A stretch of DNA of 64,000 nucleotides from assembly GCF_011806405.1 (NCBI RefSeq), contig NZ_JAATOW010000023.1, forward strand, positions 1 to 64,000. Direction: 5' to 3'. Below the pieces are notes generated by a model. That model searched no databases, was not told the origin of the DNA, and worked only from the letters and a program-made list of their open reading frames with translations. The DNA comes from Pseudooceanicola sp. HF7 (GTDB lineage Bacteria; Pseudomonadota; Alphaproteobacteria; Rhodobacterales; Rhodobacteraceae). The position numbers were made by a program, and so were the translations under genes. Shown here in pieces: positions 56,083 to 64,000 of the stretch; the first letter of the stretch is position 1; each line of letters begins with the position of its first letter.

Positions 56083-57681
56083 ATGACAGATACCGCCCCC
56101 GCCATCGAACTGAAGGGAATCTCCAAGGCCTTCGGTCCGGTCCAGGCGAACAAGGACATCTCGATTCGCGTCATGCCGGGAACCATCCACGGCATCATCG
56201 GTGAGAACGGGGCGGGCAAGTCGACCCTCATGTCCATCCTCTACGGCTTCTACAAGGCCGACGCCGGCGAGATCTGGATCAACGGCCGCAAGACCGCGAT
56301 CCATGACAGCCAGGATGCCATTGCCGCCGGGATCGGCATGGTCTTCCAGCACTTCAAGCTGGTGGAGAACTTCTCGGTCGTGGAGAACGTGATCCTGGGG
56401 GCCGAAGACGGCGCCTTCCTGCGCCCCTCCATTTCCAAGGCTCGCAAGTCCCTGAAACAGCTTGCGGAAGAATACGAGATGCACGTCGACCCCGATGCGC
56501 TGATCGAGGCGCTATCGGTCGGGCACCAGCAGCGGGTCGAGATCCTCAAGGCGCTCTACCGCGAAGCCAACATCCTGATCCTGGACGAGCCCACCGGGGT
56601 GCTGACCCCGGCAGAGGCCGACCACCTGTTCCGGATCCTCGACAACCTCCGCAAGGAGGGCAAGACCGTCATCCTGATCACCCACAAGCTGCGTGAGATC
56701 ATGGAGATCACCGATACCGTCTCCGTCATGCGGCGTGGTGAGATGACCGCGACGGTGAAGACAGCGGAAACCAGCCCCGAACAGCTGGCAGAGCTGATGG
56801 TGGGCCGCAAGGTGCTGCTGCGCGTGGACAAGGTGCCCGCGACCCCCGGCAAGACCGTCCTGTCGGTCAAGGACCTGCGGGTCACGGACGACAAGGGCGT
56901 GGAACGGGTCAAGGGCGTCTCCTTCGACATCCGCGCCGGAGAGATCCTTGGCATCGCCGGCGTGGCCGGCAACGGCCAGTCAGAGGTGATGCATGTGCTG
57001 GGCGGCATCATGGAAGGCACCGGCGAGATCACCATGAACGGCGCGCCCATCGCCCTGTCTGGCAGCGGCTCTGACGGGGCGGCCCGGCGCGAGGCGCTGA
57101 TCGCCCATGTGCCCGAAGACCGCCAGCGCGAAGGCCTGATCATGGATTTCGCTGCCTGGGAGAACTCCGTTTTCGGCTATCACCGCGACCCGAAATGGCA
57201 AAGCGGCCCGCTGATGAACAACGCGCTGATCCAGAAGGAAGCCGCAGGCGCCATGGAACGCTTCGACGTGCGCCCCCCGGATCCGAACCTTTCTGCGAAA
57301 AGCTTCTCTGGCGGGAACCAGCAGAAGATCGTCCTGGCGCGGGAGATCGAGCGCAACCCCGACCTGCTGCTGGTGGGCCAGCCTACGCGCGGCGTGGACA
57401 TCGGCGCGATCGAATTCATCCACCAGGAAATCGTGCGCCTGCGCGACCTTGGCAAGGCGATCCTGCTGGTCTCTGTCGAGCTGGACGAGATCATGTCGCT
57501 CTCTGACCGGATCGCCGTCATGTTCGACGGCCAGATCATGGGCTTCCGCAATCCCGCGGAAACAGACGAACGCGAACTGGGCCTGCTGATGGCAGGTATC
57601 GCCGGGGATCCCGGCAAGGAAGACTGGAAGGCCGTGGAAGAAAACATGACGGCAAAGCAAGGGGACAAACAGAATGGATAA
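56083..57681 (+). CDS. Nucleoside-type ABC transporter ATP-binding protein
   Basis: A 532-residue tandem ATPase. The first domain has GENGAGKST, signature LSVGHQQRVEILKAL and LILDEPTGVLTP. The second lacks a strict Walker A (GVAGNGQSE) but has the strong signature FSGGNQQKIVLAREI and LLLVGQPTRGVDIGAIEF. This is the RbsA/YufO form. It overlaps the permease start by eight bases. Confidence 0.94.
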   Translation: MTDTAPAIELKGISKAFGPVQANKDISIRVMPGTIHGIIGENGAGKSTLMSILYGFYKADAGEIWINGRKTAIHDSQDAIAAGIGMVFQHFKLVENFSVVENVILGAEDGAFLRPSISKARKSLKQLAEEYEMHVDPDALIEALSVGHQQRVEILKALYREANILILDEPTGVLTPAEADHLFRILDNLRKEGKTVILITHKLREIMEITDTVSVMRRGEMTATVKTAETSPEQLAELMVGRKVLLRVDKVPATPGKTVLSVKDLRVTDDKGVERVKGVSFDIRAGEILGIAGVAGNGQSEVMHVLGGIMEGTGEITMNGAPIALSGSGSDGAARREALIAHVPEDRQREGLIMDFAAWENSVFGYHRDPKWQSGPLMNNALIQKEAAGAMERFDVRPPDPNLSAKSFSGGNQQKIVLAREIERNPDLLLVGQPTRGVDIGAIEFIHQEIVRLRDLGKAILLVSVELDEIMSLSDRIAVMFDGQIMGFRNPAETDERELGLLMAGIAGDPGKEDWKAVEENMTAKQGDKQNG

Positions 57682-58768
57682 GATGCCGGCCTGGGCCGAT
57701 GTGGTCCTGATTCCCCTGATCTCGCTCTTCCTGGCCGCCGTGCTCTCGGCCATCGCGATCCTGGCGATCGGCGAAGACCCGGTAGAGGCCTTCACCCTGA
57801 TGGTGGACGGCGCGCTGATGCGCTCTGCCGGCTGGGGCTACACGCTGTATTACGCCACCAACTTCATCTTCACCGGCCTCGCAGTCTCCGTCGCCTTCCA
57901 CGCCAAGCTCTTCAACATCGGCGGCGAAGGCCAGGCGGTCATCGGCTCGCTCGGCGTGGCGCTCTGCTGCCTGTTCATCCCCTGGCCGCACTGGTCCATG
58001 GCCCTTATCGGGTCGACCGTGGCGGCGGGTCTTTTCGGGGCGGCCTGGGCCTTTATCCCGGCCTACCTCCAGGCGGCGCGCGGCAGCCACATCGTGATCA
58101 CCACGATCATGTTCAACTTCATCGCCTCCGCGCTGCTGAACTACCTGCTGGTGAACAAGCTCAAGCCCGTCGGCGCGATGGAGCCCGCCTCTGCCACCTT
58201 CCCCGAGGCCACGCAGCTGCCCACCTTCCAGTCGATGTTCTCCAGCGCGGACAACATCCTGTTCCGTGGCTCACCGGCCAATATCACCTTCTTCCTGGCG
58301 CTCATCGCCTGCCTGCTGGTCTGGCTGCTGATCTGGCGCACCAAGCTGGGCTATGAGATCCGCTCGCAGGGGCATTCGGAAAGCGGCGCGAAATACGCCG
58401 GGATCTCTCCCTTCCGGATCATCGTGATCGCCATGCTGATCTCCGGCGCGCTGGCCGGGATGATGGGCATCAACACCACCCAGGGCGAGGCAGAGCGCCT
58501 GATCCTGAACTCCGCCGAAGGCGCGGGCTTCATCGGGATCGCCGTGGCGCTGATGGGGCGCAACCACCCCTTCGGCGTGCTGCTGGCCTCCCTGCTGTTC
58601 GGCTTCCTCTACCAGGGCGGGGCGGAACTGGCCCTCTGGACCTCCATCCCGCGTGAGCTGATCGTGGTGATCCAAGCGCTGGTGATCCTGTTCACCGGGG
58701 CGCTGGACAACATGGTGCGCTGGCCGCTGGAGCGCGTCTTCATCGCCCTGCGCCGGAAGGAGGGCTGA
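57674..58768 (+). CDS. Nucleoside-type ABC transporter permease 1
   Basis: A 364-residue inner-membrane permease of the BPD_transp_2 family. About eight or more hydrophobic segments are seen, with GGEGQAVIGSLGVALCCLF and ASLLFGFLYQGGAELALWTSIPRELIVVIQALVILFTGA. It pairs with permease 2. Its stop overlaps the LysE start by one base (TGATG). Confidence 0.93.
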   Translation: MDKMPAWADVVLIPLISLFLAAVLSAIAILAIGEDPVEAFTLMVDGALMRSAGWGYTLYYATNFIFTGLAVSVAFHAKLFNIGGEGQAVIGSLGVALCCLFIPWPHWSMALIGSTVAAGLFGAAWAFIPAYLQAARGSHIVITTIMFNFIASALLNYLLVNKLKPVGAMEPASATFPEATQLPTFQSMFSSADNILFRGSPANITFFLALIACLLVWLLIWRTKLGYEIRSQGHSESGAKYAGISPFRIIVIAMLISGALAGMMGINTTQGEAERLILNSAEGAGFIGIAVALMGRNHPFGVLLASLLFGFLYQGGAELALWTSIPRELIVVIQALVILFTGALDNMVRWPLERVFIALRRKEG

Positions 58769-59400
58769 TGGAAGATCTCATCGCCCATCTGCCGCGCATC
58801 CTTGCGGCCTATTCGATCCTGCTGGTGGCGGCGATCTCTCCCGGTCCGGCCGTGGCCTTCCTGCTGGGCATCAGCGCCACACGCGGGCGCGGCGCGGCCC
58901 TGACGGCCACCACCGGCATCGCCTTCGGCTCCACCACCATCAACCTTCTGACCATGCTGGGCGTCGGCCTGCTGCTGGCCCAGGCCGCCTGGGCGATGGA
59001 GGTGCTGCGCATCGCCGGGGCCGCCTACCTGCTGTGGCTGGCCTACGGGGCCTTCCGCCGCGCGGCGCATCCGCCCGCGCTGACCCCCGCCGCCCTGCCC
59101 GGCGGCTCTGCCCGTCTGTTTGCCGCCGGCTGGCTCATGCAGGCCACCAACCCCAAGGCCATCGCCTTCTGGCTGGCCATCGCCGCCATCGGCGCAACCG
59201 AGGGCGCAGGTCCGCTGACCTATGCCGTCTTCTTCACCGGCGCTTTCGCCATGTCCTTCGTCTGTCACGCGGCCTGGGCGCTGCTGCTTTCGGCCGCTCC
59301 GGTCCGTTCCGCCTATGTGGCCGGCCGTCGCTGGATCGAAGGCGCGCTCGGCACCTTCTTCTGCTTTGCCGCCTGGAAAATTGCCGTATCGGAGAACTGA
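58768..59400 (+). CDS. LysE/RhtB-family exporter inside the transporter operon
   Basis: A 210-residue membrane exporter with about six hydrophobic segments. The family front is ILLVAAISPGPAVAFLLGISATRGRGAALTATTGIAFGS and the middle has MQATNPKAIAFWLAIAAIG. LysE/RhtB proteins export amino acids or related small metabolites. It lies between two permease genes of a nucleoside importer, overlapping the first and 3 bp from the second, so it is made from the same mRNA. Why an exporter sits inside an importer operon is not known; purine base or nucleoside efflux is one possibility. Confidence 0.9.
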   Translation: MEDLIAHLPRILAAYSILLVAAISPGPAVAFLLGISATRGRGAALTATTGIAFGSTTINLLTMLGVGLLLAQAAWAMEVLRIAGAAYLLWLAYGAFRRAAHPPALTPAALPGGSARLFAAGWLMQATNPKAIAFWLAIAAIGATEGAGPLTYAVFFTGAFAMSFVCHAAWALLLSAAPVRSAYVAGRRWIEGALGTFFCFAAWKIAVSEN

Positions 59401-59403
59401 TCC

Positions 59404-60366
59404 ATGGATTTCGCTACCCTCCTCCAGGTCCTCGATTCGACTGTCCGCCTGGGCACGCCCCTGCTGCTGATGTGCCTAGCGGGGCTGTTTTCCGAACGCG
59501 CTGGGATCGTCGACATCGGGCTTGAGGGCAAGGCCCTTGCCGCCGCCTTCTTCTCTGCCTCCATGGCCTATTATTCCGGTTCCGTCTGGGTCGGGCTGCT
59601 GGCCGGCATCGTCGCCTCCATCATCTTCTCGCTGATCCACGGGCTGGCCTCCATCACCTTCCGGGGCAACCAGCTGATTTCCGGGGTGGCACTGAACTTC
59701 CTCGCCTCGGGGCTGACGGTCCTGGTGGCGCAAAGCTGGTTCCAGCAGGGCGGCCGGACCCCCGCGCTTGGCGACGTGCGGTTCCATGACATCACCCTGC
59801 CCTTCGCAGAGGCGCTGCGCGACGTTCCCGTCATCGGGCCGATCTATTACGACCTGATCTCCGGCCATTCGGTGCTGGTCTATGTCGCCTTCCTGATGGT
59901 GCCGGTGACCTGGTGGGTGCTCTACCGCACCCGCTTCGGCCTGCGCCTGCGCGCCGTGGGGGAAAACCCCGCCGCCGTGGACACCGCCGGGATTTCCGTG
60001 GTGCGGCTGCGCTACAGCGCGATCCTGATCGCGGGCGTGCTCTGCGGGCTGGCGGGCAGCTACCTGGCCACCGCGCTGCAAGCCGGCTTCGTCCGCGAGA
60101 TGACCGCAGGCCGGGGCTACATCGCCCTGGCAGCGCTGATCTTTGCCAAGTGGCGGCCCTGGTACGCGCTGTCGGCCACTATGCTCTTCGGGCTGCTGCA
60201 GGCCGTGGCGCTGCGCTACCAGAACATCGACCTGGGCTTCATGGTCATCCCGGTGCAGTTCATGTCCGCCCTGCCCTACATCCTGACCATCATCATCCTG
60301 GCCGGCTTCGTAGGGGCCGCCGTGCCGCCCCGCGCCGGCGGACAGCCCTACGTCAAGGAACGTTAG
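59404..60366 (+). CDS. Nucleoside-type ABC transporter permease 2
   Basis: A 320-residue BPD_transp_2 permease. It begins MDFATLLQVLDSTVRLGTPLLLMCLAGLFSERAGIVDIGLEG, the family front for this type, and has GVALNFLASGLTVLV and ILAGFVGAAVPPRAGG at the end. It is the last gene of the operon, before an intrinsic terminator. Confidence 0.93.
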   Translation: MDFATLLQVLDSTVRLGTPLLLMCLAGLFSERAGIVDIGLEGKALAAAFFSASMAYYSGSVWVGLLAGIVASIIFSLIHGLASITFRGNQLISGVALNFLASGLTVLVAQSWFQQGGRTPALGDVRFHDITLPFAEALRDVPVIGPIYYDLISGHSVLVYVAFLMVPVTWWVLYRTRFGLRLRAVGENPAAVDTAGISVVRLRYSAILIAGVLCGLAGSYLATALQAGFVREMTAGRGYIALAALIFAKWRPWYALSATMLFGLLQAVALRYQNIDLGFMVIPVQFMSALPYILTIIILAGFVGAAVPPRAGGQPYVKER

Positions 60367-60394
60367 AAGCCGAAAAGCCGCAGTTGCGCATCTG

Positions 60395-60426
60395 AAAGCC
60401 CGCCGGCCCTGCCGCGCGGGCTTTTT
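60395..60426 (+). terminator. Intrinsic terminator of the BMP transporter operon
   Basis: AAAGCCCGC pairs with GCGGGCTTT (9 bp) around a 12-base loop, then TT. It is 29 bp after the last permease stop. Confidence 0.85.
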
Positions 60427-60521
60427 GCATGGACCGCTCCGCTCCGGACAAATACTGCCGGTGGGGCAGGTCAGCGGCAGCATTTCATTGCCCGGTAACA
60501 GACGAACGGCTAGGAAAAGAT

Positions 60522-61433
60522 ATGCAGATCTATCTCCCGATCGCCGAGGTTTCGGTCAATGCCTTCCTCCTTCTGGGGCTGGGCGGTCTTGTCGGAATCC
60601 TTTCCGGCATGTTCGGCGTCGGCGGAGGCTTCCTGATCACGCCCCTGCTCTTCTTCATCGGCATCCCGCCGGCCGTCGCCGTGGCCACCTCTGCCAACCA
60701 GATCGTCGCTTCCTCCGTCTCCGGGCTTTTCGCGCATCTCAAGCGAAAGAACGTCGACCTCAAGATGGGAGGGATATTGCAGATCGGCGGCATACTGGGG
60801 GCCGCGCTTGGCGTGGCCGTCTTCAACTGGCTGAAGCAACTGGGCCAGGTCGATCTGCTGGTGAACCTTTGCTACGTGGTCTTCCTGGGCGCCATCGGCG
60901 CGCTGATGTTCGTGGAAAGCATCAACGCCATCCGCCGCGCCGGCAAATCCGTGCCCGTCAAGAAGCGCAGCCAGCGGGGCTGGGTGCATATCCTGCCCTT
61001 CAAGATGCGCTTCCGGACCTCGGGCCTGTATATCTCTGTCATTCCGCCGCTGCTGGTGGGCTTCGCCGTCGGCGTGCTCTCGGCCATCATGGGCGTGGGG
61101 GGCGGCTTCATCATGGTGCCCGCCATGATCTACATCCTGCACATGCCCACCAAGGTGGTGATCGGGACCTCGCTGTTCCAGATCATCTTCGTGGCGGCCT
61201 TCACCACCTTCCTTCACGCGGTCACCTTCCAGACGGTCGACGTGGCGCTGGCGCTGTTCCTGCTGCTTGGCGGGGTGATCGGGGCCCAGTTCGGCACCCG
61301 CATCGGCGCCAAGCTGAAGGCAGAGCAGCTGCGCATCCTGCTGGCCATCCTGGTGCTGGCGGTCTGCGGCAAGCTGGCGCTGGACCTCTTCCTGCGCCCG
61401 GCCGAGATCTACGCGGTGGAGGAGCTGAAATGA
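60522..61433 (+). CDS. TSUP-family permease (TauE/SafE-like)
   Basis: A 303-residue membrane protein with two pseudo-repeats: GGLVGILSGMFGVGGGFLITPLL near the front and FAVGVLSAIMGVGGGFIMVPAMI in the second half. TSUP proteins export sulfite or organosulfur compounds. The start at 60522 has AGGAAA 5 to 10 bases upstream; an earlier frame to 60429 runs into the terminator. The stop overlaps the next gene (ATGA). Confidence 0.92.
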   Translation: MQIYLPIAEVSVNAFLLLGLGGLVGILSGMFGVGGGFLITPLLFFIGIPPAVAVATSANQIVASSVSGLFAHLKRKNVDLKMGGILQIGGILGAALGVAVFNWLKQLGQVDLLVNLCYVVFLGAIGALMFVESINAIRRAGKSVPVKKRSQRGWVHILPFKMRFRTSGLYISVIPPLLVGFAVGVLSAIMGVGGGFIMVPAMIYILHMPTKVVIGTSLFQIIFVAAFTTFLHAVTFQTVDVALALFLLLGGVIGAQFGTRIGAKLKAEQLRILLAILVLAVCGKLALDLFLRPAEIYAVEELK

Positions 61434-62230
61434 GCCGCCTCGCGCCCCTCTGCCGGACGGCCCTCTGCCTTGCCAGCCTCTGCCTGGTGCTGCTGCTCCT
61501 GCCGCTGACGGCGCGGGCCCAAGATGAAGAGGTCGTGCTGGGGCTGAGCCAGAACCGCGTCTCCATCACCACGGATTTCAACGGGTCAGAGATCCTGATC
61601 TTCGGAGCGATCAAGCGCGCCGGCCCGCCCTCGCCCGAGCCGCTTGAGGTGATCGTCTCTGTCCAGGGGCCCATCAAGCCGGTGACGGTGCTGCGCAAGG
61701 ACCGTGTGGCCGGGATCTGGGTCAACACCGACAAGGTGATCATCCGCTCCGCGCCCAGCTTCTACGCCGTGGCGACCTCCAGCCCGCTTGCCGACAGCCT
61801 GAGCGCGACAGAGGACCTGCGCCACCGGGTCTCCATCCCGCGGGCCATCCGCGCCGTGATCTCGGATGAGAACGTCACGGACGAGGACAATTTCGTCAAC
61901 GCGCTGATCCGCATCAAGGAAGCCGACGGCACCTTCCAGCTGCTTGAAGACAGCGTGCGCTTTGATGAGCAGACCCTGTTCAGCACCCGTGTCGCCCTGC
62001 CCTCGAACCTGACCGTCGGGATTTACGAGGTCGATGTCTACCTGACCCGCGAGGGCGCTGTTGTCAGCAACTACACCACTGCCCTGAAGGTCGGTAAGGT
62101 CGGGCTGGAACAATGGCTGTACACGCTGGCCAACGATCATGCCTGGGCCTATGCGATCATGGCGATCTTCATCGCGGTGCTCTCCGGCTGGCTCGCGTCA
62201 GAGGCCTTCCGCCTGCTGCGCCGCCAGTAA
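61430..62230 (+). CDS. TIGR02186-family membrane-anchored protein
   Basis: A 266-residue protein. It has an N-terminal signal-like segment (LCLASLCLVLLLLPLTARA), a periplasmic beta-rich body (QDEEVVLGLSQNRVSITTDFNGSEILIFGAI, VIVSVQGP), and a C-terminal membrane helix (AWAYAIMAIFIAVLSGWLAS). This matches the TIGR02186 family, which as I recall sits beside TauE/SafE-type genes. It is translationally coupled to the TSUP gene and may be its accessory subunit. Confidence 0.88.
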   Translation: MSRLAPLCRTALCLASLCLVLLLLPLTARAQDEEVVLGLSQNRVSITTDFNGSEILIFGAIKRAGPPSPEPLEVIVSVQGPIKPVTVLRKDRVAGIWVNTDKVIIRSAPSFYAVATSSPLADSLSATEDLRHRVSIPRAIRAVISDENVTDEDNFVNALIRIKEADGTFQLLEDSVRFDEQTLFSTRVALPSNLTVGIYEVDVYLTREGAVVSNYTTALKVGKVGLEQWLYTLANDHAWAYAIMAIFIAVLSGWLASEAFRLLRRQ

Positions 62231-62350
62231 AAGCAAACGGCACCGGGTCAATTGGCCCGGGCACGCAGGCGCGTGTCTGTCTATCGGAAAAAACCCGGCA
62301 AGGCCGCCCAGGCGGTGCGCTCTTCAGCTAGGATACTGCGGGAAAGGCCC

Positions 62351-63283
62351 TCAGGCCTGAAGGCCCAGCGTATGCTCACGCAGCCAGGCCATGAAGCCGC
62401 GCGGATCGGACTTCAGCCGTTCCATCGCCTCATCGCCAACAGGATGGCCGATAATCGGCGCCTGGGGCGCGTTCAGGCTGTGCACGATCTCATGCAGCAG
62501 CAGGCCCTGGCGCAGGGTGGCAGAGACCCGGTTGGCCATCTGGTACCAGCGCGAATTGGCCCCGGTGAAGTGGATCGGCACGACCCGCGCGCCGGAGCGG
62601 CGGATCATCTGGCCGGTGAAGACGTTCCACTCGGCCTCGATCGCGGGGCCGAACATCGTCTTGGACGCTGCCACCACGCCAGAGGGGAAGAGCGCCACGA
62701 TGCCGCCCTCCTTGAGGTGGGCCATGGCCTTGGCCCGCATCTCGACCATCTTGCGCTGTGCTTCGGGGTCATGCGGGAAGGGCACCGGGATCATGTAGCT
62801 GGAGGCGACCTCGTCGATGCCGGTCAGAACAGACCGCGTCAGGATCTTGTAATCCAGGCGGCGGCGGCCGATCAGCTCTGCCAGGATCATGCCGTCGACC
62901 ATGCCATGGGGGTGGTTGGCCACCACCACGACGGGGCCATCCAGCGGGATACGTTCCAGCTGGGCCTGCGGGGTCTCGACGGGAATACCCATCACGTCCA
63001 GGCAGGCCTTCCAGAAGGCCTGGCCCTGGGGCGCGCCTTGTTTCTCGAACTTGCGGATCAGCCGCAGGATCGTCAGCTTGCCCGTCATCCACTCCATTGT
63101 GCGGATGAAGTTGCGCTGCACGGGGTCGTCGAAGGTGTTGGAATAGGTCAGCGAACGGCGGTCATACTTGTTGTACGTGACCGGCTCGCTCTTCGCGCGG
63201 CCTGCACGGGTGGTTTGCGAGCTGTCTACCAAAGGACCGTCACCTGTCGTTTTCCACGCCCGCGAAGGGCGCTTCAGTTCCAA
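62351..63283 (-). CDS. Lysophospholipid acyltransferase family protein
   Basis: A 310-residue PlsC-like acyltransferase. The acceptor motif is VVVVANHPHGMVDGMIL (the hemolysin-type NHPxG..DG version of HX4D). Later blocks are FPHDPEAQRKMVEMRAKAMAHLKEGGIVALFPSGV, the FPSG region, and ARVVPIHFTGANSRWYQ. The start TTG at 63283 follows GGCGGA; no ATG is available upstream in frame. It may make ornithine lipid or phosphatidic acid. The window does not show a partner. Confidence 0.85.
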   Translation of the reverse strand: MELKRPSRAWKTTGDGPLVDSSQTTRAGRAKSEPVTYNKYDRRSLTYSNTFDDPVQRNFIRTMEWMTGKLTILRLIRKFEKQGAPQGQAFWKACLDVMGIPVETPQAQLERIPLDGPVVVVANHPHGMVDGMILAELIGRRRLDYKILTRSVLTGIDEVASSYMIPVPFPHDPEAQRKMVEMRAKAMAHLKEGGIVALFPSGVVAASKTMFGPAIEAEWNVFTGQMIRRSGARVVPIHFTGANSRWYQMANRVSATLRQGLLLHEIVHSLNAPQAPIIGHPVGDEAMERLKSDPRGFMAWLREHTLGLQA

Positions 63284-63326
63284 GGATCCGCCGACTGTTC
63301 TTCAGCCTGAGCGGCAGAGGGTCACG

Positions 63327-63605
63327 CTACATGTCCTCGCCGAAACGGTTGGAGACAAGGGTTTGCAGCGCATCCGCAAGAGCCTCCGCGTCGGGACCGG
63401 AGGTTTCGATCTCAATAGAGCTTCCCTTGGCCGCTGCCAACATCAAAAGCCCCATGATGCTGTCGCCGGTGGTGGACATGCCGTCGCGGCTGACCTCGGC
63501 CTGGGCGTCGAAACCTTCAACCACTTCAACGAATTTCGCCGATGCGCGGGCATGCAGCCCCTTTTCGTTGACGATGGTCAACGTCCTCGACACGGCGTCC
63601 CGCAT
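63327..63605 (-). CDS. HPr-family phosphocarrier protein
   Basis: A 92-residue PTS phosphocarrier. The phosphorylated histidine is H18 in NEKGLHARASAKF, and the regulatory serine site is S48 in GDSIMGLLML. It lies 5 bp after the EIIA gene in the same direction. With EIIA-Man-like protein it would belong to a regulatory PTS that, in Rhodobacterales, often sits with hprK and rapZ. Confidence 0.93.
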   Translation of the reverse strand: MRDAVSRTLTIVNEKGLHARASAKFVEVVEGFDAQAEVSRDGMSTTGDSIMGLLMLAAAKGSSIEIETSGPDAEALADALQTLVSNRFGEDM

Positions 63606-63610
63606 GGTCT

Positions 63611-64000
63611 TCAGCCTCCGCTCAGGTTCCGACTGTCGATGTACTTGCGCCCTGCCTCCGTGGCGACGCGAACAGCCTCCGGCAGAGACTTATGACGCGA
63701 CTTGGCCAGCTTGATCAAGGCCGGAAGGTTGACGCCATACAGAATCCGCCGGTCATCGGGCCGACAGGCCAGCAGGCTGAGGTTGCTGGGCGAGCCGCCG
63801 AACATGTCGGTCACCACCACCACGCCCTGGCCCTGGTCCACCTCGTCCGCGGCCTTGCAGATCTCGCGTTCCTTTTCCGCACGGTCGACAGTCGCCCCGA
63901 TGGAAATCGCGCGCAGGCCCGGCTGGAGCCCGACGACGTGCTCTACAGCGGCCTTGTATTCATTGGCCAGCCCGCCATGGGCCACGATGACTATTCCGAT
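63611..64000 (-). CDS. Mannose-type PTS EIIA protein, partial at window edge
   Basis: The visible 129 residues match the EIIA-Man fold: the front IVIVAHGGLANEY has the phosphorylated histidine, GVVVVTDMFGGSPSNLSLLACRP is typical, and the last residues are RKYIDSRNLSGG. The frame is open at base 64000 (IGIVIVAHGG reads in frame), so the true start lies beyond the window. A regulatory rather than sugar-transport role is likely, because no EIIB/C is near. Confidence 0.93.
   Translation of the reverse strand: MGIVIVAHGGLANEYKAAVEHVVGLQPGLRAISIGATVDRAEKEREICKAADEVDQGQGVVVVTDMFGGSPSNLSLLACRPDDRRILYGVNLPALIKLAKSRHKSLPEAVRVATEAGRKYIDSRNLSGG

Noticed and set aside
60425-62230. 601-codon plus-strand frame spanning the TSUP and TIGR02186 genes
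   Set aside because: Only the last 266 codons (from 61430) are the real TIGR02186 protein; the front is an alternate frame of the TSUP gene with no family signal.

Overview
The window looks like a chromosomal segment of an alphaproteobacterium of the order Rhodobacterales (Rhodobacter/Roseobacter group). The evidence is its high GC content, Kdo and KpsE/M/T-type capsule genes, a DUF1127 protein next to a CCUCC-rich RNA candidate, a DUF2793 protein, a TSUP/TIGR02186 pair, a BMP-type nucleoside transporter, a mannose-type PTS EIIA/HPr pair at the right edge, and a gltX of the short alphaproteobacterial kind. This placement is inferred from gene content only. No phage, integron, CRISPR array or intact insertion sequence was seen.

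Left arm (1-9.9 kb): a minus-strand operon encodes a peptide/nickel-type ABC transporter (binding protein, two permeases, two ATPases) and ends in an AbgB-like amidohydrolase that carries a frameshift. A LysR regulator is divergent from it. Then comes about 1.2 kb of more AT-rich, gene-poor DNA holding a 58-residue zinc-ribbon membrane protein, followed by tRNA-Arg(UCU).

Surface polysaccharide region (10-20.5 kb): kdsD-kdsB-kdsA make CMP-Kdo precursors. kpsT-kpsE and a divergent kpsM encode the capsule ABC exporter. rfbC-B-D-A make dTDP-L-rhamnose, and a DUF2793 (phage/GTA-type) protein lies at their 3' end.

Middle (20.7-44.3 kb): housekeeping genes. These are an L,D-transpeptidase, trxC, a lipoprotein hydrolase, a cold-shock protein, a divergent tesA-like/ybbA/ybbP set, an uncharacterised two-gene pair, and gcvT-gcvH-gcvP behind a tandem glycine riboswitch. 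An Rrf2 iron-sulfur regulator follows with an NsrR/FNR-like operator nearby, then gltX, a metallopeptidase, a DUF1801 remnant, 5-formyl-THF cyclo-ligase, mgtE, two purine deaminases (guanine and 8-oxoguanine type) with a small ion channel between them, an inositol-monophosphatase-family phosphatase, and an XRE regulator.

Right arm (44.4-64 kb): a quinone oxidoreductase, a LysR regulator, a DUF1127 gene with a structured RNA candidate, a BI-1 protein, a GNAT enzyme, rpmG, a PRC-barrel protein and RNase P RNA. Then come a universal stress protein, nfuA (behind an 11-bp repeat array and an Irr-like box), tsaB-rimI, a BMP-family nucleoside/purine ABC transporter operon with a LysE exporter inside it, a TSUP/TIGR02186 pair, an acyltransferase, HPr and a truncated PTS EIIA. 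The most unusual items are the non-coding ones: the DUF1127-linked RNA, the repeat/ICE promoter of nfuA, the NsrR-like operator and the two 3'-end repeat elements.
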